Shown: positions 17,129-25,044, counted from the first letter of the stretch. The stretch is 64,000 bases of DNA from Listeria innocua (GCF_028596125.1 NZ_CP117228.1:1-64000), one strand, 5' to 3'. A program made the numbers and translations. The notes: generated by a model not told the origin, from the sequence alone.

Positions 17129-18283
17129 TTAATGAGAACTCTTTGGCAAAGCAAGCTTAATAAACAAGGGCGACAAAATAGTCGTCATCACAATGATCGC
17201 AACGAATATAGAGTAATAGTCTTCACCTATGAAATGTAGCGATATCCCAATATTAAGTGTGACTAACGCCATTTCCCCTCTAGACATCATACCACTACCA
17301 ATCAAAAATGAATCCGGACGACTTAACTTACTTGCTCTAGCAGCAATATAACAACTTCCGAGTTTTGTAATAATCGCCAGCAATGTACCAAGTGCTATCG
17401 GACCTACATTTCCCCAAATATCACCTAATGTGATCGCTGCTCCGATGGAAGTTAAAAATAGTGGAATGAAAATGGAATTGGCAATCAGATCGATTTCTTT
17501 CTCTACGCGCTGCTTGGTTCCAGAGATTGCCAACATTAATCCAAAAAAGAATGAACCCAAAACAGCACTTAATCCCATTAATTCTGCAAAGTATCCCCAA
17601 AAGAAGCAGATAATTAGTGTGATAGTAACTGGTAAAAAGGACCACGTCCATTTCTCCGTGTATCGTTTTATCCATGGTAATGCAAATTTATAGAATAAAT
17701 AAAGCATGATAAAGAAAAGTATTTTAGAAAGAAGCAAATCCCATAACATAAAAAAGATATTTGCAGTCGCTAACTGATCTACTGATTTATAAGCGCTTAT
17801 CAACAAGACCGCCAAAATATCATCAATAACCGCTGCGCCTAAAACAATGGCTGCCACTTTTGTTTGAAGTATATCGCTATCCATGAATATTTTTACAGTA
17901 ATACTAACTGAAGTTGCCGAGAAAATAATTCCGACAAAAAATGACTCCATAGTCTCCATATGAAGATATTTTCCAAATAGTAAAAAAGCAACCAATGGAA
18001 TTATAACACCAAATAAAGCAACAATAATGCTCGGCTTTAAATTGGCCTTCAATTTTTTAAAATCCGTTTCCATACCGGCAATAAACATCAGTAACAATAC
18101 ACCTATCTCGGAAAAGATATGTAAAAACTCCCCGGGTTGAACGATGTTTAACAAACTAGGACCTAATACTACACCTACTAATAACTCCCCAACTATTTTA
18201 GGTAAGCCCATTCGACTTGCCAATACCCCAAAAATTTGCGACACACCTAATACAAGAGCAATCGCTAAATAAATTTTTTCCAT
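17129..18283 (-). CDS. napA: CPA2 Na+/H+-type antiporter, NapA-like
   Basis: A 384-aa membrane protein with about 12 hydrophobic helices. The start MEKIYLAIALVLG (rather than the upstream in-frame ATG) gives almost the length of Enterococcus hirae NapA. Family markers: GLPKIVGELLVGVVLGPSLL, FIAGMETD and AAVIDDILAVLLISA (the paired Asp ion site). Established link: NapA-type antiporters and enolase are both recurrent fluoride-riboswitch-controlled genes, and enolase lies directly upstream here. Alternative role: sodium or pH homeostasis. Confidence 0.8.
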   Translation of the reverse strand: MEKIYLAIALVLGVSQIFGVLASRMGLPKIVGELLVGVVLGPSLLNIVQPGEFLHIFSEIGVLLLMFIAGMETDFKKLKANLKPSIIVALFGVIIPLVAFLLFGKYLHMETMESFFVGIIFSATSVSITVKIFMDSDILQTKVAAIVLGAAVIDDILAVLLISAYKSVDQLATANIFFMLWDLLLSKILFFIMLYLFYKFALPWIKRYTEKWTWSFLPVTITLIICFFWGYFAELMGLSAVLGSFFFGLMLAISGTKQRVEKEIDLIANSIFIPLFLTSIGAAITLGDIWGNVGPIALGTLLAIITKLGSCYIAARASKLSRPDSFLIGSGMMSRGEMALVTLNIGISLHFIGEDYYSIFVAIIVMTTILSPLFIKLALPKSSH

Positions 18284-18305
18284 ACCCTTCATTCCTTCCT
18301 TAAAA

Positions 18306-18369
18306 CGAAAAAAGCCTATGCGTAAAGAACGTTTTCTCCCCCCAGAAAACAGAACTTGAAGCATAGGCT
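18306..18369 (-). terminator. Hairpin/terminator between enolase and napA
   Basis: On the minus strand AGCCTATGC pairs with GCATAGGCT, with an inner stem GTTTTCT/AGAAAAC around G6, followed by TTTTTT. It would terminate or attenuate transcription from enolase into napA. The conserved fluoride-riboswitch core is not visible in it. Confidence 0.7.
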
Positions 18370-18429
18370 CAACCGATCGTCACTATTTGATTTTTCATTT
18401 AACTATATTCCCTTTAAACCCTAACAAAT

Positions 18430-19608
18430 TTACTTTATTTTTGCAAGTTCTTCTTCAATCCGTAAAAATTGATTGTATTTCTCTACACGTTCTGACCGTG
18501 CAATTGAACCCGTTTTAATTTGCCCTGCATGCATAGCAACTGCAAAGTCCGCGATAAAGGTGTCCCCAGTCTCCCCTGAACGGTGGGAGATCATCGTTGC
18601 ATAATTGTTTTTTCTAGCTAAATTTATCTTATCAATGGTTTCTGTTACTGTCCCGATTTGATTTAGCTTTATGAGGATCGCATTTCCAATCCCTTTATCT
18701 ATTCCTTGCTGAAAAATAATTGGATTTGTAACAAAAATGTCATCCCCAACCAATTGGACTTTATTTCCTAATTTCTCCGTCATTAATTTAAAGCCCTCCC
18801 AATCATGTTCAGACAATCCATCTTCAATCGAAATAATCGGAAACTCTTGTACGAGATGCTCGTAGTAGTGGATCATTTCTTCAGATGATAGTTGTTTCCC
18901 CTCAAAGTAATAAGTGTTATTTTCACTAAATTCACTTGCTGCCGGATCCATCGCAATCGCGATATCTTCTCCAGGCTTATATCCAGCTTTTTTTATGGCC
19001 TCTACCAATACTTCAAGAGCTTCTTCTGTAGAAGCGAGTCGTGGGGCAAATCCTCCCTCATCACCTACAGAGGTCGCCAATCCTCTTTTTGATAAAAGCT
19101 TTTTCAATGTATGGTAAACATCCGCAATGGATTCTAAGCCTTCTCGAAAAGAGAGCGCTGCAATGGGTGTGATTAAAAATTCTTGTACATCTATACCTGA
19201 ATCTGCGTGCTTTCCGCCATTAATGACATTAAAAAATGGACGAGGAAGTTCTAAATCGATTCCACCCAGATAGCGATATAGGGGGACTGCTTCAGACTTT
19301 GCTGCAGCACGAGCTACAGCCATTGAAACACCTAAGATAGCATTAGCTCCTAGCCTGCTTTTATTCGCTGTTCCGTCTAATTCAATCATTTTATGATCAA
19401 TTTCTCTTTGGTTAAATGGACTTATCCCTACTAAGGCATCATTTAATGTCAAATTTACATTCTGAACTGCGGTTTTCACGCCTAATCCCTGTAAACGATC
19501 GCCCCCATCCCTAAGTTCCACTGCCTCTCGATCTCCAGTTGAAGCACCGGAAGGAACAGCTGCCCTTCCTATCGTTCCATCTGTTAAATGAACATCAACT
19601 TCTACAGT
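18430..19608 (-). pseudogene. eno: Enolase, N-terminus removed by IS3
   Basis: Enolase (2-phosphoglycerate to phosphoenolpyruvate) reading from [12 protein letters not shown] to [11 protein letters not shown]. Active-site blocks are intact: [45 protein letters not shown] and [11 protein letters not shown]. The first ~22 residues (the MSxIxxxxAREVLDSRGN segment of the family) are replaced by the IS end at 19609. An internal ATG start would lack part of the mobile loop, so activity is doubtful. A plasmid enolase beside an antiporter suggests a fluoride-tolerant spare enzyme. Confidence 0.85.
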
Positions 19609-19692
19609 TGGATATATACTAATAAAGTAGACAGTTTTTTTAATGGTATACTGTTTATAAAGTAGACACTAAAACGAAAGGAACTACAGCTT

Positions 19693-19974
19693 ATGTCTAA
19701 TTACAAAAAATATGATGAAGATTTTAAAAAGAGTCTAGTAAATTTATACAACGGAGGTAAAACACAAGCTGCTTTATGCAAAGAATATGGTGTCTCTCAA
19801 ACCGCTCTTTCTAGATGGATTAAACTTTATTCCGAAGTCCAAATGGAATCTGGCGAACTGCTAACTGTCAAACAAGTTCGCGAACTTCAAAAACAGAAAG
19901 CCTTGCTAGAAGAAGAAAATTTAATCTTAAAAAAAGCGATTGCCATCTTCACGCCACACTCGAGCAACGATTAA
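19693..19974 (+). CDS. IS3 transposase OrfA
   Basis: A 93-aa HTH and leucine-zipper protein (TQAALCKEYGVSQTALSRWIKLY, then QVRELQKQKALLEEENLIL). Near its end A7G at 19929-19935 (TTA AAA AAA GCG) is a standard -1 slippery site. The shifted frame continues through HLHATLEQRLKAISLL into OrfB, giving the OrfAB transposase. Confidence 0.88.
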   Translation: MSNYKKYDEDFKKSLVNLYNGGKTQAALCKEYGVSQTALSRWIKLYSEVQMESGELLTVKQVRELQKQKALLEEENLILKKAIAIFTPHSSND

Positions 19975-20837
19975 AGGCTATTTCTCTGTTAGCTACCGAT
20001 CATTCTATTGTAAGACTCTGCCAAGTATTGCGAGTGAACCGCAGTACCTATTACAAATTTTTATCCAAAATCCCTTCGGCTCGTTCCGTGGAAAACCAAC
20101 AAATCAAACGGATTATTTTACAAATTTATACCGAGACAAAGTTTAGACTCGGCGCAGCCAAGATAAAAATAGTTTTACAGCGTGATTATGGTATTTCCAT
20201 TAGTATCGGAAGAGTGTATCGACTAATGAAAACCATGGATCTTCCTAAAATGTCTACCGTAAAACCAAGATTCCGTTATCAAAAACCGACGGTTTCTTCT
20301 ACTTGTCCAAATCTGTTGAAACAGCAATTTCATTCCAAGCAACCCAATCGTATTTGGGTCAGCGACATTTCGTATATTCCTGTAAAAAAAGGATTTGTTT
20401 ATCTTTGTGTAATTCTTGACATCTTCTCTCGAAAAGTGATTGCTTGGAATGTCTATGCCTCTATGACTGCAAAATTAGTTTGTGATACGGTAGAGCGAGC
20501 CGTTCATTCTAGAAATCCTGTGCAGTCGGTTATTTTTCACTCTGATCGTGGTTCCCAATATTTGTCTCAAGAATTACGGCAGGTCCAAGAAAAATACAAC
20601 CTTATCCCTTCCTATTCTAAACTTGCTTACCCGTGGGATAATGCCGTCACAGAATCTTTCTTTAAATACATGAAGAAAGAAGAACTTAATCGTCGAAATT
20701 TTTCCTCTTTGGAAGAAGTAAAATTAGCTTGTTTTGAGTATATTGAAGGATTCTATAATTCAAAAAGACCACATTCTGCAAACAACTTCTTATCACCTAA
20801 TTTAAAAGAACTTGCTTTTCTAAATGATTCTTCATAA
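19929..20837 (+). CDS. IS3 transposase OrfB (made by -1 frameshift)
   Basis: DDE transposase domain with WVSDISYI, IFHSDRGSQY and DNAVTESFFKYMKKE. The first in-frame start is a TTG at 20028, but the reading frame is open back to the A7 slippery site, so expression as an OrfAB fusion is more likely. Complete and presumably active; identical to the 2.7-kb remnant over the shared part. Confidence 0.85.
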   Translation, partial: KKSDCHLHATLEQRLKAISLLATDHSIVRLCQVLRVNRSTYYKFLSKIPSARSVENQQIKRIILQIYTETKFRLGAAKIKIVLQRDYGISISIGRVYRLMKTMDLPKMSTVKPRFRYQKPTVSSTCPNLLKQQFHSKQPNRIWVSDISYIPVKKGFVYLCVILDIFSRKVIAWNVYASMTAKLVCDTVERAVHSRNPVQSVIFHSDRGSQYLSQELRQVQEKYNLIPSYSKLAYPWDNAVTESFFKYMKKEELNRRNFSSLEEVKLACFEYIEGFYNSKRPHSANNFLSPNLKELAFLNDSS

Positions 20838-20877
20838 AATATTCCTTTTTTCTGTCTACTTTATTGACATCTATCCA

Positions 20878-20996
20878 AAGAAGCCTTGACCCGAATTAGT
20901 GCGCAAATACTTAAAATAGTTAGTCAACGTGAAGCACTTCTACAAGAAAAGCATATTGGCCAACCAACTATTTTTGATTGGCCACAAAAAAACTAA
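20878..20996 (+). pseudogene. C-terminal gene fragment after IS3
   Basis: A 38-residue open tail (TRISAQILKIVSQREALLQE to TIFDWPQKN) running out of the IS end and stopping just before a terminator. It could be the lost 3' end of the methylase/helicase gene broken at 14.6 kb, because it precedes the next block of plasmid genes. I cannot show this from the sequence. Confidence 0.4.
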
Positions 20997-21019
20997 TGCC
21001 AAGGTGCATTAGTTTTTAC
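20986..21019. terminator. Bidirectional terminator
   Basis: AAAAACTAATGC/GCATTAGTTTTT 12-bp stem with a CAAGGT loop and A/T runs on both sides. It sits between the gene fragment and the convergent 80-aa gene. Confidence 0.75.
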
Positions 21020-21251
21020 TGTTTCGAGACTTTGCCTGTCTTTCGGCTATTCTAGCTGCATAGGCTTCTATATCTTGTTTGAGATATAGTCGTATCATTT
21101 GACGTTGTTCCCCTTTTTGAAAAAAGGGTTGAATAAGACCGGTTCTGATCGATTGATCGAAGGCTGGTTTTGATTGTTTCGTAATTTTCATTGCTTCTTG
21201 TCGTGTAAGTAAATTTTCGTATATCCAATCCTGGAGTTCTTTGTTTTCCAT
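21009..21251 (-). CDS. Small DNA-binding-type protein
   Basis: 80 aa from MENKELQDWIY (GGAGGGCACTT ribosome site); the upstream part of the frame is non-coding. LLTRQEAMKITKQSKPAFDQSIRTGLIQPFF resembles the winged HTH of excisionase/MerR-type proteins, with a basic tail RQAKSRNSKN. Probably a regulator of the divergent operon at 21.4 kb. Confidence 0.5.
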   Translation of the reverse strand: MENKELQDWIYENLLTRQEAMKITKQSKPAFDQSIRTGLIQPFFQKGEQRQMIRLYLKQDIEAYAARIAERQAKSRNSKN

Positions 21252-21309
21252 AAGTGCCCTCCGTTCTATATATAAAAATAGTATCATATGCGAAAGATAA
21301 TGTAAATGC

Positions 21310-21338
21310 TTGCTATGTCTTCCACATTCTGATATAAT
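21310..21338 (+). promoter_or_regulatory. Promoter of the 21.4-22.5 kb operon
   Basis: TTGCTA, 17-bp spacer, TATAAT. The spacing and -10 are consensus. It is followed ~35 nt later by the first small gene and lies divergently beside the 80-aa DNA-binding-type gene. Confidence 0.7.
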
Positions 21339-21370
21339 TAACATATACAAAAGACAATGTATAAAAGGGT

Positions 21371-21670
21371 ATGCAAAACGAGGTGGACGTTATCGTGGAT
21401 GTTCGTTGTTATTTACCAGATATGTGCTACAGTTACGATCCTATTCATGGCCGGACAGTATGCATCAGAAAAGACATCATAGGAACTTTTGTTGCATTAG
21501 GCAGATCCGTTCCTCCAGAAAGACTGAATAAGGTGATGAACCTTACTCCACTACAGGTAGAAGCAATGGAATATGGGTCAAAATCTGGTTTTGACAAGAT
21601 AGAATCAAATCACATATTAGTTTCTAAATTATCTAAAGAAATGGGGGAAAGAAAATGGTACATCTTTTAA
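21371..21670 (+). CDS. Hypothetical protein (99 aa)
   Basis: ATG at 21371, or GTG at 21394 after CGAGGTGGACG (better ribosome site). No family recognised. A DVRCYLPDMCYSYDPIHGRTVCIRKD segment is Cys/Tyr-rich. The 3' end overlaps the next gene by 16 nt, so it is coding and coupled. Confidence 0.5.
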   Translation: MQNEVDVIVDVRCYLPDMCYSYDPIHGRTVCIRKDIIGTFVALGRSVPPERLNKVMNLTPLQVEAMEYGSKSGFDKIESNHILVSKLSKEMGERKWYIF

Positions 21671-22149
21671 ACTCACAAGTAGTGGTTTACCGTAAAGAAA
21701 AAGAAGCAGCTTTAAAAATGCTGCCATTGTATAAGCATGACCTATTTCTGGAATTATCTATGCCGTCGAAAGGGATCACACTTATAAAAGAAGCACCTTT
21801 ACAAACAACGGACAAAAAAGAGATCAAACGCTATAAAATAGTTACATTACCGCAAAGAAATCGTGATATACTAGTACTAGAGCAAGATGTGGCAGGAGAT
21901 TCGGATGATTATCTAACCTTTATGTGTTTGGATCAAGCGTTATCTATAGAAATGGTGCAAGCGTACCTAGCGGAGCTTGAAATGATCATTAATGATGAAA
22001 TATATATGATCATCTGCAGCGATGAAGATACTGGAATGGTAAGACAGCAAAGATACTCCATTGGACGGGAAAAAACCATCCATATTTTAGAACATGACTT
22101 CGATATGGTACAAGAGGAAGCAATGCTAGCCCTCGATATGGCTCTTTAA
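21655..22149 (+). CDS. Hypothetical protein (164 aa)
   Basis: GGGGGAAAGAAA ribosome site and coupled start inside the preceding gene. Acidic soluble protein, no family recognised. It contains two predicted helical segments (DQALSIEMVQAYLAELEMII; DFDMVQEEAMLALDMAL) and strands between them. Second gene of a three-gene operon ending in a membrane protein. Confidence 0.55.
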   Translation: MVHLLNSQVVVYRKEKEAALKMLPLYKHDLFLELSMPSKGITLIKEAPLQTTDKKEIKRYKIVTLPQRNRDILVLEQDVAGDSDDYLTFMCLDQALSIEMVQAYLAELEMIINDEIYMIICSDEDTGMVRQQRYSIGREKTIHILEHDFDMVQEEAMLALDMAL

Positions 22150-22167
22150 AAATAGGAGGAGATAGGG

Positions 22168-22545
22168 ATGCAAGTTGTTCAAGGTTTATTTCATTTTGTC
22201 GATTGGATAGTGGAAGGGATTATGCAAGTAGGGATGATTATTCTAGCCCTTTTAGGAAAGGGATGTTTAACGTTCCTTCATTTTTTAGGCGATCAATTTC
22301 AAGCGAGTTCCAATGGCACAAAGTTTATTTATGCGATCGCGATTGCGGTAACAATCCTTATTATCCTCTACTTTACCTGGCATATATTACTTATGAGTGC
22401 CTTCGTACTTGCTATTGTGATTCCTCTCTTTTTATTTGTGGGCAAAATCGCGGTAAGTATTTTACTTGGCGCAACAGTTATATTCGTCGTACGATGGCTG
22501 GTTGTTACAGCGAAAAACGTTTATCAAACCAAAATAGCACAATAG
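22168..22545 (+). CDS. Small integral membrane protein, paralogue of the 12-kb gene
   Basis: 125 aa, AGGAGGAGATAGGG ribosome site. Three or four TM helices with a short polar tail. It shares layout with the 132-aa protein at 11992 (VVQGLFHFVDW against IIQGFLDICDR; QFQASS against AYQASG). Each copy closes or opens a small operon of plasmid genes. Function unknown. Confidence 0.6.
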   Translation: MQVVQGLFHFVDWIVEGIMQVGMIILALLGKGCLTFLHFLGDQFQASSNGTKFIYAIAIAVTILIILYFTWHILLMSAFVLAIVIPLFLFVGKIAVSILLGATVIFVVRWLVVTAKNVYQTKIAQ

Positions 22546-22564
22546 ATTTCCTAGCTGCAGATAC

Positions 22565-22593
22565 TTGAGAAAATCGTTTGCATGATGTACAAT
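22565..22593 (+). promoter_or_regulatory. Promoter of the RNA-antitoxin repeat locus
   Basis: TTGAGA, 17-bp spacer, TACAAT. It ends 13 nt before the first RNA repeat, placing the transcription start right at the repeat array. Confidence 0.65.
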
Positions 22594-22606
22594 AAAGGAA
22601 ATTAGG

Positions 22607-22712
22607 GAAGTTTTATTGGTGATCTTCACAGAAAAAATAAAAAACCAATCGTATTCGAGAAGTTTTATTGGTGATCTTCTCATAAAAAAATAAAAAACCT
22701 ACAAACTTATAG
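22607..22712 (+). ncRNA. Two-repeat RNA, probable type III antitoxin
   Basis: Two direct repeats at 52-nt spacing begin at 22607 and 22659. Each opens with GAAGTTTTATTGGTGATCTT (GAAG/CTTC stem closing a GTTTTATTGGTGAT loop) and continues into an A-rich segment ending TAAAAAACC. The ~40 conserved nt are followed by variable spacers. Promoter upstream, intrinsic terminator downstream and then a ToxN-superfamily-like gene: this is the exact architecture of type III antitoxin RNAs, whose repeats are excised by the toxin. Confidence 0.65.
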
Positions 22713-22748
22713 AAAAAGACTCGTCTAAAAATAGACGGGTCTTTTTTT
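22713..22748 (+). terminator. Terminator between RNA repeats and toxin
   Basis: GACTCGTCT/AGACGGGTC stem with an A-rich loop and a T7 run. In type III systems a leaky terminator here sets the antitoxin-to-toxin ratio. It overlaps the in-frame ATG at 22749, which makes that ATG an unlikely start. Confidence 0.8.
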
Positions 22749-22772
22749 ATGGATAAGAGGGTGCTGCAAGGA

Positions 22773-23318
22773 ATGAACGATAAACCATACAAGTATCAAG
22801 TAGTACGGTTGAAAAAAGAATTTTTTCAGTCTAATCCCCATTTCATTAATATGCTTGATCCAGGAAATCCAGAAAAACAAATGCGGCGTACTTATTTATA
22901 TCTAGATATTCAAAAGGACCACTATCATTACTTAATTCCTTTCAGAAGTCATTTGAATCATCGAAATGGTGTAGCGACACCGTCTAAAGATCGACCTAAA
23001 GCTGGACTAGATTATAGTCATACACTCATTGTCAAAGATAGTACACATATTCAGACAGCTTTCATCTCTAATGACCAGTATCGGGAAGTGAAAAATAAAA
23101 TTAGGCCTATTTATACCCGGACATCGAGATATATTTCAGATTTTATGAATGCCTACAAAAAAGGGATCGTGCTCGATCTTCCGAAGTATCAGAACTCTAC
23201 TTTGATAAACTTTGTCGGTTATTTGGAAAAAGAATGGACCAAACAAGTTCCGCTACAAGACAGGAAACAAACACAGAAAGTAAAAGAAAATAATAGACCT
23301 AAAAAATATCGTTTTTAA
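22773..23318 (+). CDS. Probable type III toxin (TenpN/CptN-like endoribonuclease)
   Basis: 181 aa from MNDKPYKYQVVRL; the upstream ATG at 22749 lies in the terminator. The motif YHYLIPFRSHLNH (about 61-73), then KAGLDYSHTLIVKD and the helical NKIRPIYTRTSRYISDFMNAY, resembles the ToxN superfamily, especially the IPFRSH-type TenpN/CptN toxins. These cut RNA and are held inactive by repeat RNA. The tail is basic (RPKKYRF). The gene stands directly behind two RNA repeats and a terminator. Family assignment is from memory of the motif and context, not a search. Confidence 0.65.
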   Translation: MNDKPYKYQVVRLKKEFFQSNPHFINMLDPGNPEKQMRRTYLYLDIQKDHYHYLIPFRSHLNHRNGVATPSKDRPKAGLDYSHTLIVKDSTHIQTAFISNDQYREVKNKIRPIYTRTSRYISDFMNAYKKGIVLDLPKYQNSTLINFVGYLEKEWTKQVPLQDRKQTQKVKENNRPKKYRF

Positions 23319-23338
23319 CATGGGTATCCCATCTATAG

Positions 23339-23362
23339 CCGATATAAGCATGTCTATATCGG
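23339..23362 (+). promoter_or_regulatory. Inverted repeat, possible operator
   Basis: CCGATATA and TATATCGG separated by 8 nt, followed by a further TATCGG half-site. It lies in the 109-bp gap before an XRE-type regulator gene, so autoregulation is plausible. Confidence 0.4.
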
Positions 23363-23427
23363 TAAACCTGTATCGGCAAGTTTTCTATAAAATAGGAGAT
23401 AAGATCAAGGAGATGGGGTAGAATAAT

Positions 23428-23688
23428 TTGCGGTTATATGAGGAACCAGATGTGCGTATCAGGATCAATATCAAAGGCATTTGTGAAAAATATAAGCTGA
23501 CAATGGGAGAACTTTCTAGGCGAACCGATATTGAGCCGTCCAAAATTAGTGCGTATGCCAATGATCGTCGACAACGTGTCCAAATTACTCATTTAGAACG
23601 AATCTGTCAATCTTTACATATTCGGGACATGAACGAATTGTTTATTCTAGAAGTTCTGGAAGATGAACAAGTCGATAATAAGGAGTAG
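23428..23688 (+). CDS. XRE-type HTH protein (86 aa)
   Basis: TTG start after AAGGAGATGGGG. HTH: ICEKYKLTMGELSRRTDIEPSKISAYANDRRQRVQITHLERICQSL, the typical single-domain Cro/CI fold. It ends 6 nt before the fused 329-aa gene and probably regulates or is co-transcribed with it. Confidence 0.75.
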   Translation: MRLYEEPDVRIRINIKGICEKYKLTMGELSRRTDIEPSKISAYANDRRQRVQITHLERICQSLHIRDMNELFILEVLEDEQVDNKE

Positions 23689-23694
23689 AGAAGC

Positions 23695-24684
23695 ATGAGG
23701 ACAGTAGAAGATATCTTATATGATAAGCAATCTGCTATTTTCTTATTGGCCGAATTGTATGAGACGCACGAAAAAGAACACGAAGATCATAAAGAAGGGA
23801 CGCTGATAACTTGCGAGATATGTCGACAAATTGAAACGTGTTCGATACTGATCCGGAGGTTGGAACAGGAGCTGCTTCAAAAAAAGGATGAGATACGGGC
23901 AGAAGAAAAGAGACATGCGAAAGATCTCTTAAAATGGCATTATATCAAGTATCCGTTAAATGCGACTAATTTAGAACGAATCTTACATTGGCAAAAGATG
24001 TTTAGTAAACGGATGTTTGATGAGTTGACGAGAATGGGTTGGTCTGTAGAGGAGATACAGCGAAGGTATGATATCCCAGACTTTTTCTTTAAGCGCTGGC
24101 TGTTTAAGAAAGGTCTATATGCCGTGGTCCCATTAATACTTAGGGTAAGAACAATTGACGATCGAATATTCATTTATAAAGTTTTTCAAGAAGCAGATCT
24201 GAATTTGCTTTTGACATTGGATGATATTGTGATGAAGTCTTATGATCGAATTGAAAGAGAAGACTGGAAACATGTGTATTTCTGGCACCATGGCGCTTAC
24301 CATCACTTAGAGCAAATCATTGTCCAGAGTGAGTTTGGAAAGGTTGGCGAAACGGTTTATCACGCTGAAGAGCAATTAGGCTGCAAGAAAAAGGCGACGG
24401 ATCAAGTTATTTTTTATGATGGATTTAACCAGGAAGCAGTCGCCTATTTTTGTGAAGAAAATGAGATGAAACGCTTAGCCAAGGGGAATCGACTCCTTAT
24501 AAACACCCGATATGGTACAATTACGCTTTTTCCAGGGGAATATGTAGTGAAAGAAATTACAGGTCGTTTTGTGAAGTATTCAGCTAACCAATTTTCGCAG
24601 TTGTATGAGATTCTTGATACTATTCGGCCTATGGGACTAGTGAGTGAAACTTCTAGTTATAATGAATATACAAATAAAATATAA
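23695..24684 (+). CDS. Hypothetical protein (329 aa), fused homologue of the 1.7-2.7 kb pair
   Basis: N-terminal zinc-like segment (LITCEICRQIETC, about 37-49) joined by a helical linker to an HTH-like region (MGWSVEEIQRRYDIPDFFFKRW, about 113-134) and a C-terminal domain with FPGEYVVKEITGRFVKYS. The two parts correspond to the separate proteins at 1736 and 1910. The C-terminus here is intact and shows what the IS-cut copy has lost. Function unknown; DNA binding is plausible. Confidence 0.6.
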   Translation: MRTVEDILYDKQSAIFLLAELYETHEKEHEDHKEGTLITCEICRQIETCSILIRRLEQELLQKKDEIRAEEKRHAKDLLKWHYIKYPLNATNLERILHWQKMFSKRMFDELTRMGWSVEEIQRRYDIPDFFFKRWLFKKGLYAVVPLILRVRTIDDRIFIYKVFQEADLNLLLTLDDIVMKSYDRIEREDWKHVYFWHHGAYHHLEQIIVQSEFGKVGETVYHAEEQLGCKKKATDQVIFYDGFNQEAVAYFCEENEMKRLAKGNRLLINTRYGTITLFPGEYVVKEITGRFVKYSANQFSQLYEILDTIRPMGLVSETSSYNEYTNKI

Positions 24685-24806
24685 TAAAACGCATCATAGC
24701 GTGATTATTTTCCTAGTGTTTTCTTTCCGAACAGAGCGGTGGTGGCTGGAACGCCGTGAGGAAAGTATCCTATGGTCTTGCCTTTAAATAACGAAAGAAG
24801 AAAATA

Positions 24807-24836
24807 TTGTTTTTAAAATGGCTATTGTGGTATAAT
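24807..24836 (+). promoter_or_regulatory. Promoter of type I antitoxin RNA
   Basis: TTGTTT, 18-bp spacer, perfect TATAAT. Transcription would start near 24842 and run toward the toxin gene encoded on the other strand. Confidence 0.7.
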
Positions 24837-24841
24837 AACAA

Positions 24842-24971
24842 TGAAAAGAGAGCTATGCTTCAACATAGCTCTCCAGCAGTAGCACCGTTAAAAAGACGGT
24901 AACCATAGATATATTAAGAAGTAACCCTCTAACACACCCGGTCAAAAGCGAGTTAGATGGTTATTTTTTTT
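24842..24971 (+). ncRNA. Antisense antitoxin RNA of a type I toxin system
   Basis: About 130 nt. It begins with a GAGAGCTATG/CATAGCTCTC hairpin (24848-24873) and a second small hairpin (ACCGT..ACGGT), and ends with a TAACCCTCTAAC/GTTAGATGGTTA terminator stem and a T8 run at 24922-24971. The terminator overlaps the 3' end of the convergent toxin gene, as in par/fst-type and txpA/ratA-type loci. Confidence 0.65.
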
Positions 24972-25044
24972 GCTCAAAGCCTAGTATCAGCACGACTAAT
25001 GTCGCAAAAGCGATCATCAGCGTAAGTGCTTCAAACACAGACAA
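24961..25044 (-). CDS. Holin-like type I toxin peptide (27 aa)
   Basis: TTG start after AAAGGAG (6-nt spacing). The peptide begins MSVFEALTLMIAF, continues as one hydrophobic helix and ends GFEQKK. It fits the putative holin-like toxin family of Lactobacillales (short MSVxEALxLMI peptides). Such peptides damage the membrane and are silenced by a convergent antisense RNA, which is present here. Confidence 0.75.
   Translation of the reverse strand: MSVFEALTLMIAFATLVVLILGFEQKK

Larger units (their letters stand above)
19609..20877 (+). mobile_element. Complete IS3-family (IS150-group) element
   Basis: 1269 bp from TGGATATATACTAATAAAG to the inverse of TGGATAGATGTCAATAAAG. It carries orfA and orfB joined by a slippery A7. 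It truncates enolase on the left. The right flank is another gene fragment and no target duplication is visible, so a deletion or recombination accompanied it. Confidence 0.88.

Noticed and set aside
18283..18430. Fluoride riboswitch in the napA leader
   Set aside because: The conserved GATG..CGCC and GCTGATG..CTCCTAC core is not found; only a terminator-like hairpin is visible.
22203..22568. 121-aa ORF overlapping the membrane protein at 22168
   Set aside because: Alternative frame of a typical TM coding sequence; no ribosome site and odd composition.
24715..24775. T-box leader suggested by GGTGGTGGCTGGAACGCC
   Set aside because: The core does not match the T-box AGGGTGGNACCGCG sequence, and no aminoacylation or amino-acid gene follows.
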